In this document: piece by piece, positions 11,863 to 21,769 of the stretch
Numbering within the stretch: position 1 is the first letter of the stretch
How the letters are laid out: each line of letters starts with the position of its first letter
NCBI GenBank assembly: GCA_034522055.1
Contig: JAXHLS010000002.1
Location: 1,736,001-1,800,000 of the forward strand
Direction of reading: 5' to 3'
Source of the DNA: Gammaproteobacteria bacterium
GTDB taxonomy: Bacteria > Pseudomonadota > Gammaproteobacteria > JAABTG01
Length of the DNA stretch: 64,000 bases
Notes under the pieces: model-generated
What the model was told of the DNA's origin: nothing
Seen by the model: the letters and a program-made list of their open reading frames with translations, nothing else
Database searches by the model: none
Made by a program: the position numbers and the translations under genes

Positions 11863-13443
11863 ATGAGTATTGAAGCCACCGCTCACGCCGAAGAGCATCA
11901 TGGTGCCCCCAAGGGCATTACCCGCTGGCTGTTTTCCACCAACCACAAGGACATCGGCACGATGTACCTGTGGTTTGCCTTTACCATGTTCCTCATCGGC
12001 GGCGCCATGGCCATGGTCATCCGCGCCGAGCTGTTCGCCCCCGGCCTCCAGGTGGTGGACCCGCAGTTCTTCAACATGATGACCACCATGCACGGCCTCA
12101 TCATGGTGTTCGGGGCAATCATGCCGGCCTTCGTGGGCCTGGCCAACTGGATGATCCCGCTGATGATCGGCGCCCCTGATATGGCCCTGCCGCGCATGAA
12201 CAACTGGAGCTTCTGGATCCTGCCGGTGGCTGGCACCATGCTGGTCTCCACCATCTTCATGGAGGGCGGCGGCCCGGCCTTCGGCTGGACCTTCTACGCC
12301 CCCCTGTCCACCACCTTCGCCCCCGCGAGCACGGACTTTTTCATCTTTTCCGTCCACCTGCTCGGCTTCTCCTCCATCATGGGGGCCATCAACGTCATCG
12401 TCACCGTCCTCAACATGCGCGCGCCGGGCATGACCCTGATGAAGATGCCCATGTTCGTGTGGACCTGGCTCATCACCGCCTTTCTGCTCATCGCGGTGAT
12501 GCCTGTGCTCGCCGGCGCCGTGACCATGATGCTGACGGATCGCCACTTCGGCACCTCGTTCTTCAGCGCCGCCGGCGGCGGTGACCCCGTGATGTTCCAG
12601 CATATTTTCTGGTTCTTCGGGCATCCCGAGGTATACATCATGATCCTCCCCGCCTTCGGGGTGATCTCCCATATCATCCCCACCTTCTCGCGCAAGCCCC
12701 TGTTCGGCTACAGCTCGATGGTGTATGCGACGGCCTCCATCGCCTTCCTGTCCTTCATCGTGTGGGCCCACCACATGTTCACGGTGGGCATGCCGGTGGC
12801 CGGCGAACTCTACTTCATGTATGCTACCATCATGATCGCCGTGCCCACCGGGGTGAAGGTGTTCAACTGGGTGGCCACCATGTGGAAGGGCTCCCTGTCC
12901 TTCGAGATCCCCATGCTGTGGGCCCTGGCCTTCGTCATCCTGTTCACCATCGGTGGCTTCTCGGGCCTTATGCTGGGCGTCGCCCCGGTGGACACCCAGT
13001 ACCACGACACCTATTTCGTGGTGGCCCACTTCCACTATGTGCTGGTGACCGGTGCCCTGTTCTCCATCATCGCCGGCGTCTACTTCTGGCTGCCCAAGTG
13101 GACCGGCCACATGTACAACCTCAAGCTGGCCACCTTCCACTTCTGGTGGTCGGTCGTGTGGGTGAACGTGCTGTTCTTCCCCCAGCATTTCGTGGGCCTC
13201 GCGGGCATGCCCCGGCGTATTCCGGATTATGCCACCCAGTTCGCGGACTGGAACATGATATCCAGCATCGGCGGCTTCGCCTTCGGCATCGGGCAGCTGC
13301 TGTTCCTGTATATCGTGGTGTCCACCATCCGGGGCGGCGAGAAGGCCACCACGGAGGTGTGGGACGGCACCAGGGGCCTGGAATGGACCGTGCCCTCGCC
13401 GGCGCCCTTCCACACCTTTGCCACGGCTCCGGAAGTCAAGTAG
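11863..13443 (+). CDS. ctaD: cytochrome c oxidase subunit I (aa3 type)
   Basis: Subunit I holds haem a and the haem a3-CuB centre where oxygen is reduced. The 526-residue, twelve-helix protein shows the haem and CuB histidines in TTMHGLIMVF, WFFGHPEVYI (His-Tyr crosslink segment with the K-pathway glutamate nearby), WAHHMFTVG and HFHYVL. D-channel residues are seen in GLANWMIPL and MNNWSFW. GGAGG 8 bases before the ATG marks the start. The gene lies 21 bp after coxB, in one operon. Confidence 0.97.
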   Translation: MSIEATAHAEEHHGAPKGITRWLFSTNHKDIGTMYLWFAFTMFLIGGAMAMVIRAELFAPGLQVVDPQFFNMMTTMHGLIMVFGAIMPAFVGLANWMIPLMIGAPDMALPRMNNWSFWILPVAGTMLVSTIFMEGGGPAFGWTFYAPLSTTFAPASTDFFIFSVHLLGFSSIMGAINVIVTVLNMRAPGMTLMKMPMFVWTWLITAFLLIAVMPVLAGAVTMMLTDRHFGTSFFSAAGGGDPVMFQHIFWFFGHPEVYIMILPAFGVISHIIPTFSRKPLFGYSSMVYATASIAFLSFIVWAHHMFTVGMPVAGELYFMYATIMIAVPTGVKVFNWVATMWKGSLSFEIPMLWALAFVILFTIGGFSGLMLGVAPVDTQYHDTYFVVAHFHYVLVTGALFSIIAGVYFWLPKWTGHMYNLKLATFHFWWSVVWVNVLFFPQHFVGLAGMPRRIPDYATQFADWNMISSIGGFAFGIGQLLFLYIVVSTIRGGEKATTEVWDGTRGLEWTVPSPAPFHTFATAPEVK

Positions 13444-13495
13444 CAGCCTGTGACCCGGCCCGGCACAGTCCTGGCCGGGCCGGCGCGAGGCCCTT

Positions 13496-13612
13496 ATGGC
13501 AAAACGAGATGACCGTCACTCCAGTCAGAGACCGCGGCTGTTGCTCGTCGCCGTGTTGTTCGCCATCGCCATCGCTTTCTACGTGGCCGCTTTTTTCGTG
13601 ATATCCAAATGA
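13496..13612 (+). CDS. small single-helix protein of the oxidase operon (38 aa)
   Basis: A short reading frame encodes MAKRDDRHSSQRPR followed by one hydrophobic helix (residues 15-36) ending in ISK. It lies exactly between ctaD and ctaG, and its TGA overlaps the ctaG ATG (ATGA), strong evidence for translation. Small one-helix proteins at this position are known as accessory or subunit IV-like components of aa3 oxidases, or as part of the CtaG region; the exact role here is not shown. Confidence 0.75.
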   Translation: MAKRDDRHSSQRPRLLLVAVLFAIAIAFYVAAFFVISK

Positions 13613-14157
13613 CCATGGATCCTTCCATTTTGGCGCGTAAGAACCGCCGTACCGTGCGCAAGCTCGCGCTGGTCGGTGTCGCCATGTTCGGCTTCGGTTT
13701 CCTGCTGGTGCCGCTCTACGACGTCTTCTGTGACATCACGGGCCTCAACGGCAAGACGGGTCGCCTGGAGGCCGCAGAGGCCGGGGTGGGCATCGATGAG
13801 CAGCGGAAGGTGACGGTGGAATTCATCGCCAACGTGCGCGATGGCATGGGCTGGGACTTCAAACCCCAGGTAACCTCCATGGAGGTGCACCCCGGGGCGT
13901 TGATGACCACGAGTTTCGTGGCCGTCAACAACCAGCCCCATGGCGTCACGGGTCATGCGGTGCCCAGCGTGGCGCCGGGTCGGGCGTCCAGGTATTTCAA
14001 CAAGACGGAGTGTTTCTGTTTCTCCGAACAGTATCTGGCGTCCGGTGAATCCAAGGACATGCCGGTGAAGTTCATCGTCGATACCGATCTGCCGCGCGAC
14101 GTGAAGCGGCTGACCCTGTCCTACACCTTCTTCAGCTCGGGAGATGAACCCGGGTGA
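13609..14157 (+). CDS. ctaG: cytochrome c oxidase assembly protein CtaG (Cox11)
   Basis: CtaG/Cox11 delivers copper to the CuB site of subunit I. The 182-residue protein has one N-terminal membrane helix (about residues 18-38) and a periplasmic immunoglobulin-like domain. The copper-binding pair is Cys135-Phe-Cys137 in TECFCFSEQ, and a further conserved Cys41 lies just after the helix. The start overlaps the preceding small gene. It is followed by ctaE after 90 bp. Confidence 0.95.
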   Translation: MTMDPSILARKNRRTVRKLALVGVAMFGFGFLLVPLYDVFCDITGLNGKTGRLEAAEAGVGIDEQRKVTVEFIANVRDGMGWDFKPQVTSMEVHPGALMTTSFVAVNNQPHGVTGHAVPSVAPGRASRYFNKTECFCFSEQYLASGESKDMPVKFIVDTDLPRDVKRLTLSYTFFSSGDEPG

Positions 14158-14247
14158 CGTACCCGGGGTTACCGATACCCGGATGGCCGGGCGACCGGCC
14201 GGTCATCCAGAGATACCAATACCATCAATGATCAGTGAGGGGATGTT

Positions 14248-15111
14248 ATGAGTGAAGCACACGGGGGATATTATCTGCCAAACCCGAGTCCCTGGCCCGT
14301 CGTGGGGTCGGTGGGGCTGTTCCTGTTCACCGGAGGGTTCGCCTACTTCCTCCATGGCGGCACCAAGCTGGTGATGCTCGCGGGTGCCGCGGTGCTCATC
14401 TTCATGTTGTTCGGCTGGTTCGGCGCCGTCATCAAGGAGAGCGAGTCCGGGGCCTACGACGACCACGTGGACAAGTCCTTCCGCATGGGCATGGCGTGGT
14501 TCATCTTCTCGGAAGTGATGTTCTTCGCCGCCTTCTTCGGCGCCCTGTTCTACGTGCGCATGTGGGCGGTGCCATGGCTCGGCGGTGCCGGAAATAATCT
14601 CTATACCGGCGAACTCCTGTGGCCCGCCTTCGAGGCGGCCTGGCCGACCAATGGCCCCGGAGACGTGGGGGGCGAGTTCAAGGCCATGGGGGCATGGGGC
14701 CTGCCGGCGATCAACACCCTCATCCTGCTCTCCAGCGGTGTGACCGTCACCCTGGCCCATTGGGCCCTCAAGAAGCAGGAGCGCCAGAAGCTCATCATGT
14801 GGCTGGCGGCCACCGTGGCCCTGGGCTTCCTGTTCGTGGGCCTGCAGGCCTACGAGTACGGCCACGCCTGGACCGACCTCAACCTGACCATGGGCTCCGG
14901 GATCTACGGCAGCACCTTCTACATGCTCACCGGCTTCCACGGGCTTCATGTGACCCTCGGGGCCATCATGTTGCTGGTGGTGCTGTTCCGCGCCATGAAG
15001 GGCCACTTTACGCCCGACCGTCACTTCGCCTTCGAGGGAGCCGCCTGGTACTGGCACTTCGTCGACGTGGTGTGGCTCGGCCTGTTCGTATTCGTGTACT
15101 GGCTGGTCTGA
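14248..15111 (+). CDS. ctaE: cytochrome c oxidase subunit III
   Basis: Subunit III is a seven-helix protein that stabilises proton pumping by subunit I. The 287-residue sequence contains the family segments RMGMAWFIFSEVMFF, TNGLI-like helix pairs and the C-terminal WYWHFVDVVWLGLF. GAGGGGAT upstream supports the ATG at 14248. It closes the structural operon and is followed by a strong hairpin. Confidence 0.96.
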   Translation: MSEAHGGYYLPNPSPWPVVGSVGLFLFTGGFAYFLHGGTKLVMLAGAAVLIFMLFGWFGAVIKESESGAYDDHVDKSFRMGMAWFIFSEVMFFAAFFGALFYVRMWAVPWLGGAGNNLYTGELLWPAFEAAWPTNGPGDVGGEFKAMGAWGLPAINTLILLSSGVTVTLAHWALKKQERQKLIMWLAATVALGFLFVGLQAYEYGHAWTDLNLTMGSGIYGSTFYMLTGFHGLHVTLGAIMLLVVLFRAMKGHFTPDRHFAFEGAAWYWHFVDVVWLGLFVFVYWLV

Positions 15112-15131
15112 CCCGCCCGGCGTACCCACGG

Positions 15132-15160
15132 GGGGCGCCGCGGTTAGCCGCGGCGCCCCT
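15132..15160. terminator. bidirectional hairpin between ctaE and a minus-strand gene
   Basis: A perfect 12-bp stem GGGGCGCCGCGG (15132-15143) and its complement (15148-15159) with loop TTAG lies between convergent ctaE and the DUF2909 gene. Only a short T-run follows, so it may depend on strong pairing or on Rho. Confidence 0.75.
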
Positions 15161-15165
15161 TTGCG

Positions 15166-15378
15166 TTATCCCGCACCTATACCATGTGGGGTAATCAGGC
15201 CGGTCGCCTGCCCTATCATGAGGAAGATGAACAGCACGACCGAAAAGCCGATACGAAAGGTCAGGGCCTTGACGGCACGATCGGAGCTGCCCGGGTCCTT
15301 CAACAGGAAATAGAGGCCGGAGAACAGGGACGAAACCACCACCAACAGCAATATGACGACCAACAACTTGAACAGCAT
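15166..15378 (-). CDS. DUF2909 twin-transmembrane protein
   Basis: This 70-residue protein consists of two membrane helices (about 3-28 and 41-61) with a short charged loop KDPGSSDRAVKAL between them, the DUF2909 pattern. Members are found beside cytochrome oxidase assembly genes in gammaproteobacteria. It converges on ctaE and is divergent from the SURF1 gene. A role in oxidase biogenesis is inferred from context. Confidence 0.85.
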   Translation of the reverse strand: MLFKLLVVILLLVVVSSLFSGLYFLLKDPGSSDRAVKALTFRIGFSVVLFIFLMIGQATGLITPHGIGAG

Positions 15379-15475
15379 CGACCTCTCCGGAGCCTTGAGT
15401 TTTGCCGAGTATAGTGGCTCCTTCCCAGGGCAACACCCCAGGATGAGCGCCGTTTAGGCCGCCCGTCATACCTTT

Positions 15476-16204
15476 ATGACCAGACGCCCGTTCATCATCG
15501 TCCTGGTGCTCGCCATGGTCGCGAGCTTCACCGCCCTCGGCCTATGGCAACTCGAGCGGGCCGAAGAGAAACAGCGGCTGCTGGATACCTTCGCGGAACG
15601 GGCCGCCGCCGACGCGGTGTCCCTGGGGGCCTTGAGCGGCGAGCCTTCGCAGGCCGCCCACCGCCGCGTCGAGGTCTCGGGAACCTTCTGGAAGGAGCGT
15701 CAGATCCTGCGCGACAACCGCATCCACGACGGGCGTGCGGGCTACCACGTGATCACCCCCTTCTTTCCGGCCGACGTCAATGCCGTGCTGCTCATCAATC
15801 GCGGCTGGATCCCCTGGGGCCAGCGACGTGAAGAACTCCCCCGCTTCGACACCCCCGCCGGGCAGCTGCGGCTCAGCGGCACCCTGCGCCTGCCCCCCGA
15901 GGACACCATGGTGCTGGGGCCGGAGGAGCCCCACGGGGGGACATGGCCGCGCATCGTCCAGACCGTCGACCTCGCGGAGCTGACCGGTGCCCTCGGCCGC
16001 GACCTGTTGCCCTATGTCCTGCTTCTCGACCCGGAGGCGCCGGCGGGCTTCGTGCGCCAGTGGTCGCCGCTGTACGGCGGCATCGGCCCTGAAAAACACC
16101 GCGCCTATGCCCTCCAATGGTTCACCTTCGCCACCCTGATGCTGGTCCTGAGCATCGCGGCCGCACGCCGCGGGGCGCGGGAAGATGGGGACGGGAGGGC
16201 ATAG
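15476..16204 (+). CDS. SURF1 family cytochrome oxidase assembly protein
   Basis: SURF1 helps insert haem a into subunit I. The 242-residue protein has the expected two terminal membrane helices (about residues 5-24 and 210-232) and a periplasmic domain between them, with ALGLWQLERAEEK after the first helix and the family motif INRGWIPW. It starts a second oxidase-assembly operon running to ctaB; the next gene begins 4 bp after its stop. Confidence 0.93.
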   Translation: MTRRPFIIVLVLAMVASFTALGLWQLERAEEKQRLLDTFAERAAADAVSLGALSGEPSQAAHRRVEVSGTFWKERQILRDNRIHDGRAGYHVITPFFPADVNAVLLINRGWIPWGQRREELPRFDTPAGQLRLSGTLRLPPEDTMVLGPEEPHGGTWPRIVQTVDLAELTGALGRDLLPYVLLLDPEAPAGFVRQWSPLYGGIGPEKHRAYALQWFTFATLMLVLSIAAARRGAREDGDGRA

Positions 16205-16208
16205 ACCA

Positions 16209-16820
16209 ATGGACGCCAATCGTCGCCGTACCATTCTGCAGTTGGGCGCCCTGGTGGTGATCTTCCTCCTGCCGGTGGTCCTGTCCACGGCCATCTACTT
16301 CTTCGGCGACCAACTGACGCCACAGGAGACTTCGGCCATGGGCTCCCTCATCACGCCGGCCCGGCCCCTGCCTGTCCAGGCCGTAGCGGATCCCTCCGGC
16401 GCCACCGCGCCCCTGGCGGAGCTGTTCGGCAAATGGACCATCGTCTTCCTGGCGCGGGAGCAGTGCGGCCCGTCCTGCGCCCAGCGCCTGCGGGACATGA
16501 ACAAGGTGCGCCAGGCCCTGGGTGAGGACTCACACCGCGCTCAGACCCTGCTGCTGGTGGATCGCCCCGTCGCCGGTGATGTCGGTGAGGCGTTTCGCGC
16601 ACTGCGGGAAGAGTTGCCCCGCCTGCTGGTGCGCACCGGTGGTACGGATGGCCTGGCCGGCGAATTCACCGAATCTTTCAACGTGGATGCCGCCCCCTGG
16701 GGCCGTACCTATCTCGTCGACCCCCTCGGTAACCTGATGATGGTCTACCCCGCGGGCACCGATCCCAAGTGGGTGCTCATCGACCTGCGCACCCTGCTCA
16801 AGGCCTCCCAGATAGGATGA
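16209..16820 (+). CDS. membrane-anchored thioredoxin-fold oxidase assembly protein
   Basis: The 203-residue protein has an N-terminal membrane helix (about residues 11-33) and a periplasmic thioredoxin-like domain. The segment FLAREQCGPSCAQRL carries two cysteines spaced C-x3-C (CGPSC), as in the SCO/Cox assembly group, and YLVDPLGNLMMVYP resembles the end of SCO proteins. It probably handles copper or thiols for the CuA site. ATG 16209 (4 bp after the SURF1 stop) was preferred over 16185, which would overlap SURF1. The stop overlaps the ctaA ATG. Confidence 0.82.
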   Translation: MDANRRRTILQLGALVVIFLLPVVLSTAIYFFGDQLTPQETSAMGSLITPARPLPVQAVADPSGATAPLAELFGKWTIVFLAREQCGPSCAQRLRDMNKVRQALGEDSHRAQTLLLVDRPVAGDVGEAFRALREELPRLLVRTGGTDGLAGEFTESFNVDAAPWGRTYLVDPLGNLMMVYPAGTDPKWVLIDLRTLLKASQIG

Positions 16821-17875
16821 ACGCGACGCCTCGACCCTATTATCGCCTGCTGGTGCTGCTCACCACGGTCCTCGCGCTGGTAGTGGTGATCCTGGGGGCC
16901 TATACCCGGCTCGCCGACGCCGGCCTCGGCTGCCCCGACTGGCCGGGTTGTTACGGCCACCTGGGAGTCCCGGAGTCGCCCGATGCCGTGGCGGCGGCCA
17001 ACGCCAATTTCCCGGAGCGCCCTGTCGAATCGCCCAAGGCCTGGAAAGAGATGGTGCATCGTTATTTCGCCGGCACCCTGGGTCTCATGATCTTCGCCAT
17101 CGCCATCCTCTCCTGGCGCCGGCGTCAGGATGAAGGCCGCGGCGTCGCCCTGCCCATGGCCATTGCCGCCCTGGTGGTGTTCCAGGCCCTGCTGGGCATG
17201 TGGACCGTGACCCTCCAGCTCAAGCCCGTGGTGGTGATGGCCCATCTGCTGGGGGGATTCACCACCCTGGCCCTGCTGTGGTGGCTGTTCCTGCGTAGCC
17301 GTGCCCCGGGGACGCGTTTGGCCGCGGGCGTCGATGACGATTCCGTGTCCTTGACGCCACGGCTCATCGCCCTGGTCTCCCTCGTGGTTCTATACGCCCA
17401 GATCGCCCTCGGTGGCTGGACCAGCGCCAATTACGCCGCCCTCGCCTGCACCGACTTCCCCACCTGCCAGTCGGTGTGGTGGCCGGCCATGGACTTCAGC
17501 GAGGGCTTCGTGCTGTGGCGGGGAGTCGGGGTCAACTACGAGTTCGGCATCCTCGACAGCGCCGCCCGCACCGCCATTCACATGAGTCATCGGCTGGGCG
17601 CCATAGTAACCGCAGGCTGGTTGCTGTTTGTGGGCGCTTACTTTCTGAAAGGGACAGCAGGCATCGGCGGCCAGCGTCTGGCGCTGGCCATGATGGTGCT
17701 GCTGGTGCTGCAAGTGGGTCTCGGCATCACCAACATCGTCGCCGCCCTGCCCCTGGGGGTGGCGGTTGCCCACAATGCGGTGGGGGCCTTACTGTTGTTA
17801 TCTGTAGTGACCTTGAACCATGTAGTCCACCGGCGGTCCATCGGTGCAATCCCCGTGATGGAAGGCGCGACGTGA
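16817..17875 (+). CDS. ctaA: haem A synthase (COX15/CtaA)
   Basis: CtaA oxidises the methyl group of haem O to give haem A. The 352-residue protein has eight hydrophobic helices, the conserved TRLADAGLGCPDWPGCYG after the first helix and paired histidines in VHRYFAGTLG, VMAHLLGG, HMSHRLGA and VAHNAVGALL for haem binding. The ATG overlaps the previous stop (ATGA) and the stop overlaps the ctaB GTG, so the genes are probably translated together. Confidence 0.95.
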   Translation: MNATPRPYYRLLVLLTTVLALVVVILGAYTRLADAGLGCPDWPGCYGHLGVPESPDAVAAANANFPERPVESPKAWKEMVHRYFAGTLGLMIFAIAILSWRRRQDEGRGVALPMAIAALVVFQALLGMWTVTLQLKPVVVMAHLLGGFTTLALLWWLFLRSRAPGTRLAAGVDDDSVSLTPRLIALVSLVVLYAQIALGGWTSANYAALACTDFPTCQSVWWPAMDFSEGFVLWRGVGVNYEFGILDSAARTAIHMSHRLGAIVTAGWLLFVGAYFLKGTAGIGGQRLALAMMVLLVLQVGLGITNIVAALPLGVAVAHNAVGALLLLSVVTLNHVVHRRSIGAIPVMEGAT

Positions 17876-18777
17876 GTCATTCGGCAAAGGCAATCCACGG
17901 CTCCGGGGTCGTCAATCCGGCGACGCTGATCAAGGAGTACTACGAGCTTACCAAGCCCAAGGTGGTGGCCCTCATCGTGTTTACCGCCCTGGTGGGCATG
18001 TTCCTGGCCACCCCCGATATGGTCGACTGGCGCGTGCTGGTGTTCGGCACCCTGGGCATCGGCCTCGGGGCCGCGGCGGGCGCCGCCGTGAACCAGTTGG
18101 TGGAACAGCGCTCGGACGCCCTCATGTCCCGCACCCGGAGACGGCCCCTGCCTTCGGGACGAGTGGATGGCCGTGACGCCTTGCTGTTCTCGCTGTTCCT
18201 CGCCGGCCTGTCGATGCTGGTGCTGGTGACCCAGGTCAATATGCTCACCGCGGTGCTCACCTTCCTGTCCATGATCGGCTACGCTATCGTCTATACCCTG
18301 TTCCTCAAGCGCGCCACACCTCAAAATATCGTCATCGGCGGCGCCGCCGGGGCTACCCCGCCGGTGCTCGGTTGGGCCGCCGTCACCGGCACCGTGGACG
18401 GTCATGCCCTGCTGCTCTTTCTGATCATCTTCACCTGGACCCCGCCGCACTTCTGGGCCCTGGCCATCCATCGCCGGGAGGATTACGCCAAGGCCGATCT
18501 GCCCATGCTGCCGGTGACCCACGGCAACCAGTTCACGCGCCTGCATGTGCTGCTGTACACCATACTCATGGTTATCGTCAGCATCCTGCCCTATCTGACC
18601 TTGATGAGCGGCTTGCTCTATCTGGCCTGCGCAGTTCTCCTCGGCGGCGTGTTCCTGCTGTATGCCGTGCGCCTGTATCGCGAGGAGGACCCCTCCCTGC
18701 CCATGAAGACCTTCGGCTATTCCATCATCTATCTGATGGGCCTGTTCAGCGCGTTGCTGTTCGACCACTATCTCTAG
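17872..18777 (+). CDS. ctaB: protohaem IX farnesyltransferase (haem O synthase)
   Basis: CtaB adds a farnesyl tail to haem B, giving haem O, the substrate of CtaA. The 301-residue, multi-helix UbiA-fold protein has the prenyl diphosphate-binding motifs [20 protein letters not shown] and [14 protein letters not shown], and starts at GTG 17872 overlapping ctaA. The N-terminal [10 protein letters not shown] is characteristic. It is the last gene of the SURF1-ctaB group. Confidence 0.96.
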   Translation: MSHSAKAIHGSGVVNPATLIKEYYELTKPKVVALIVFTALVGMFLATPDMVDWRVLVFGTLGIGLGAAAGAAVNQLVEQRSDALMSRTRRRPLPSGRVDGRDALLFSLFLAGLSMLVLVTQVNMLTAVLTFLSMIGYAIVYTLFLKRATPQNIVIGGAAGATPPVLGWAAVTGTVDGHALLLFLIIFTWTPPHFWALAIHRREDYAKADLPMLPVTHGNQFTRLHVLLYTILMVIVSILPYLTLMSGLLYLACAVLLGGVFLLYAVRLYREEDPSLPMKTFGYSIIYLMGLFSALLFDHYL

Positions 18778-18850
18778 GGGCCCCTTCCCCGGCCCCGGGC
18801 TCCCATGCCGTGACCCACGCCGCCCGCCCCCCTTATCCGATGACCCGCTG

Positions 18851-21313
18851 ATGGACGAGCCGGAGACCTGTTTCCATTGTGGACAGCCCGTGCCCAAGGG
18901 GGCCCACTATCCCGTGGAACTCGACGGCGAGCCCCAGCCCACCTGCTGCGCCGGTTGTCAGGCGGTGGCCGAGGCCATCCTGGCCAGCGGCCTCGGGGAC
19001 TATTACCGCTACCGCACCGATGCCGGGCCCACGGGGCGCGCCGTCGTGCCGGAGGAACTGGAACGGCTGGCGGTGTACGACGACGAGAGGCTGCAGGCCC
19101 GTTTCGTGGAAGCCGACGGCGAGCACATCCGCGAGGCCGCCCTCATTCTCGAGGGTATCACCTGCGCGGCCTGCATCTGGTTGAACGAACGCCATGTGAA
19201 CGGGCTGTCCGGCGTGCTGGAGTTCCGGGTCAACTATTCCAACCATCGCGCCCGCCTGCGCTGGGACAACCGGGTAATCCGCCTGTCCGACGTGCTGAAG
19301 GCCATCGCCGACATCGGTTACGTCGCCCACCCCTACGATCCCAACCGCCAGCAACAGGTGGCCGATCGGGAGCGCCGGGTGTTCCTGCGCCGTATCGCCC
19401 TGGCCGGCCTCGGCACCATGCAGGTGATGATGTTCGCGGTGGCCCTCTACGTCGGCGAGGCCACCGGCATGGAGCCTGCTTACAAGCACTTCTTCGAGTG
19501 GGTCAGTCTGCTGGTGGCCACGCCGGTGGTGCTGTATTCGGCCCAGCCCTTCTTTCGTGGTGCCTGGACCGATCTCAGGCACCTGCGTCTGGGCATGGAT
19601 GTGCCCGTGGCCCTGGCCATCGGGGTGGCCTACGTGGCCAGCGCCTGGGCCACCGCAAGCGGCAGCGGCCAGGTCTATTTCGATTCCGTGAGCATGTTCA
19701 CCCTTTTCCTGCTCACGGGTCGCTTCCTGGAGATGGGCGCCCGCCACCGCGCCGCCCAGGCGGGTGAGGACCTGGTGCGCCTGGCCCCCAACATGGCCCG
19801 CCGGGTGGACGCGGCGGGCGAGTCCATGGTGCCCGTGACCGATGTGGTCCCCGGCGACCGCCTGCGGGTGCGTCCGGGGGAGGCGGTGCCCACGGACGGC
19901 CGCGTGCTGGAGGGCCACAGCTCGGTGGACGAATCCCTGCTCACGGGCGAAAGCATGCCGCTGCTGAAATCCCCCGGCGACGGCGTAGTGGGTGGCACGG
20001 TGAACGTGGAAAGCCCGCTGCTGATGGAGGTCACCGAGGTCGGCGAGGACACCGTGCTGGCGGCCATCCTGCGCCTGCTGGACCGGGCCCAGGGCCAGAA
20101 ACCCCGCCTCGCCCGCGTCGCGGACCGGGTGGCCGCCTGGTTCGTGGCGGCGATCCTGCTGGTGGCCGGTTCGACTTATTGGTGGTGGCACCTGGAGGCG
20201 CCGGCGGATGCCTTCTGGATCACCCTCTCGGTGCTGGTGGTGACCTGTCCCTGCGCCCTGTCGCTGGCCACGCCGGCGGCCCTGGCCGCCGGCACCGGGC
20301 GCCTCGCCACCGAGGGCCTGCTGGCCACCCGCGGCCACGCCCTCGAGGTGCTGAGCAAGGCCACCCGGGTGGTGTTCGACAAGACGGGCACCCTGACGGT
20401 GGGCCATCTCGAGGTGGTCGACGTAGCGGTGCTGCGGGACGGCTGGACCGCGTCCGGCGCCCTGGCGCTGGCCGGCGCCCTCGAGCAGGCCTCGGAGCAC
20501 CCCATCGGCCGCGCCCTGCGCCGGGCCGCCGGCGACGGCCCGCAGGCAAGGGAGGTCACGGCCCGCTCCGGAGAGGGCATCACGGGTATCGTCGACGGCG
20601 TGACCTTCCGTCTCGGCACCCCCGCCTTCGCCGGCCACGACGGCGCGCCAGGCGGCGTATCCCCGGACGCCCGGGACACCGAGGTGATGCTGGCGGATCC
20701 CGCGGGCCCGATCGCCACCTTCACCCTCGCCGATCGCCTGCGGGAGGGTGCCCGGGACGCCGTGGGCCGGCTGCGCGACATGGGCCTCGAGGTGTCCCTG
20801 TTCAGCGGCGACGGCGAGGGTGCCGTCGCCGCCGTGGCCGCGGCCCTGGATATCACCGACCAGCGGGCGCGCATGCTGCCCCAGGACAAGCTCGCCGCCG
20901 TGGCGGCCCTGCAGGCCCACGGGGAAGTGGTGCTGATGGTGGGGGATGGCGTGAACGATGCGCCGGTGCTGGCCGGGGCCGATGTATCCCTGGCCATGGG
21001 CAAGGCCTCGGCCATCGCCCAGACTCACGCCGACCTGGTGCTGTTCAACGACCATCTGCCCCATATCCCCAATGGCATCGCCACGGCGCGCCACACCCTC
21101 GGCATCGTGCGCCAGAATCTGGCCTGGGCCCTAATCTATAACGTGGTGGCCCTGCCCCTGGCGGTGGCAGGCCTGGTCCAGCCGTGGATGGCGGCCATCG
21201 GCATGTCGGCCAGCTCCCTGTTGGTGGTGCTGAACGCCCTCAGGTTGCGGGCGCGCCGGGGGCGCGCGCGCGCCACCCCCATAACCCCCGCCATCGCCGC
21301 CGATCATTCCTGA
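18851..21313 (+). CDS. ccoI: copper-transporting P1B-type ATPase (CcoI/FixI type)
   Basis: CcoI-type pumps export copper from the cytoplasm for oxidase assembly. The 820-residue protein has an N-terminal cysteine-rich region ([14 protein letters not shown]), a heavy-metal domain with GITCAACIW near residue 104, eight helices, the metal-gating motif [13 protein letters not shown], the phosphorylation site DKTGTLTVG and the hinge [20 protein letters not shown]. The N-terminal extension is typical of CcoI rather than of detoxifying CopA. ccoS follows. No cbb3 structural genes are in the window. Confidence 0.93.
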   Translation: MDEPETCFHCGQPVPKGAHYPVELDGEPQPTCCAGCQAVAEAILASGLGDYYRYRTDAGPTGRAVVPEELERLAVYDDERLQARFVEADGEHIREAALILEGITCAACIWLNERHVNGLSGVLEFRVNYSNHRARLRWDNRVIRLSDVLKAIADIGYVAHPYDPNRQQQVADRERRVFLRRIALAGLGTMQVMMFAVALYVGEATGMEPAYKHFFEWVSLLVATPVVLYSAQPFFRGAWTDLRHLRLGMDVPVALAIGVAYVASAWATASGSGQVYFDSVSMFTLFLLTGRFLEMGARHRAAQAGEDLVRLAPNMARRVDAAGESMVPVTDVVPGDRLRVRPGEAVPTDGRVLEGHSSVDESLLTGESMPLLKSPGDGVVGGTVNVESPLLMEVTEVGEDTVLAAILRLLDRAQGQKPRLARVADRVAAWFVAAILLVAGSTYWWWHLEAPADAFWITLSVLVVTCPCALSLATPAALAAGTGRLATEGLLATRGHALEVLSKATRVVFDKTGTLTVGHLEVVDVAVLRDGWTASGALALAGALEQASEHPIGRALRRAAGDGPQAREVTARSGEGITGIVDGVTFRLGTPAFAGHDGAPGGVSPDARDTEVMLADPAGPIATFTLADRLREGARDAVGRLRDMGLEVSLFSGDGEGAVAAVAAALDITDQRARMLPQDKLAAVAALQAHGEVVLMVGDGVNDAPVLAGADVSLAMGKASAIAQTHADLVLFNDHLPHIPNGIATARHTLGIVRQNLAWALIYNVVALPLAVAGLVQPWMAAIGMSASSLLVVLNALRLRARRGRARATPITPAIAADHS

Positions 21314-21345
21314 CCAGGCGGCGAGGCGGCACACAGGCGGTAACC

Positions 21346-21534
21346 ATGGAAGTCATCTACTATCTCGTTCCCGTGGCCCTGGTGATCCTGGTGATCGCCG
21401 TGGCCATCTTCTTCTGGGCGGTCAAGTCCGGGCAGTACGATGACATGGAAGGGCCGGCCCACCGCATCCTCATGGACGACGACCCGCCCCCCGCAGAGCC
21501 CCCGGATGGCGATGAACGGAAGGACGATCCCTGA
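21346..21534 (+). CDS. ccoS: cbb3-type oxidase assembly protein CcoS
   Basis: The 62-residue protein has one N-terminal helix (residues 4-24, IYYLVPVALVILVIAVAIFF) followed by WAVKSGQYDDMEGPAHRIL and an acidic tail, exactly the CcoS layout. CcoS is needed to insert cofactors into cbb3 oxidase. Its start was placed at ATG 21346; a longer frame from 21184 is inside ccoI. The ccoI-ccoS pair is conserved in cbb3 loci. Confidence 0.9.
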   Translation: MEVIYYLVPVALVILVIAVAIFFWAVKSGQYDDMEGPAHRILMDDDPPPAEPPDGDERKDDP

Positions 21535-21540
21535 TCCTAG

Positions 21541-21769
21541 AGGCGCGGCCACTCCAATCCGTCGCGGACGAAAACAATGACCCAGGGATGGTTCGTCTGC
21601 CAAACGCGGAATACCCTCGCTTTTTCTTCAGGATCCCCCGGCTTTTCATCTAGAATCTGATCCGGGAGGTCACCAGGCCGGCCCACACAACTACAAATCG
21701 GGACCCCGGAGATACGGAAGTCCCTTGAGCACACCATGCGCAAGGCATGGCACAAAGGAGGAGTGAATC
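21541..21769. other. short intergenic region before the DUF2189 gene
   Basis: A minus-strand frame (21537-21755) would encode 72 residues ending VWQTNHPWVIVFVRDGLEWPRL; it has no clear start site or known family, so I do not call it. AAAGGAGGAG near the right end is the ribosome site of the next gene. Confidence 0.4.

Noticed and set aside
11857-13413. 518-residue minus-strand frame over ctaD
   Set aside because: Antisense shadow of ctaD; composition is dominated by His, Gly and Glu with no fold.
18833-21094. 753-residue minus-strand frame over ccoI
   Set aside because: Antisense shadow of the copper ATPase; no homology pattern.
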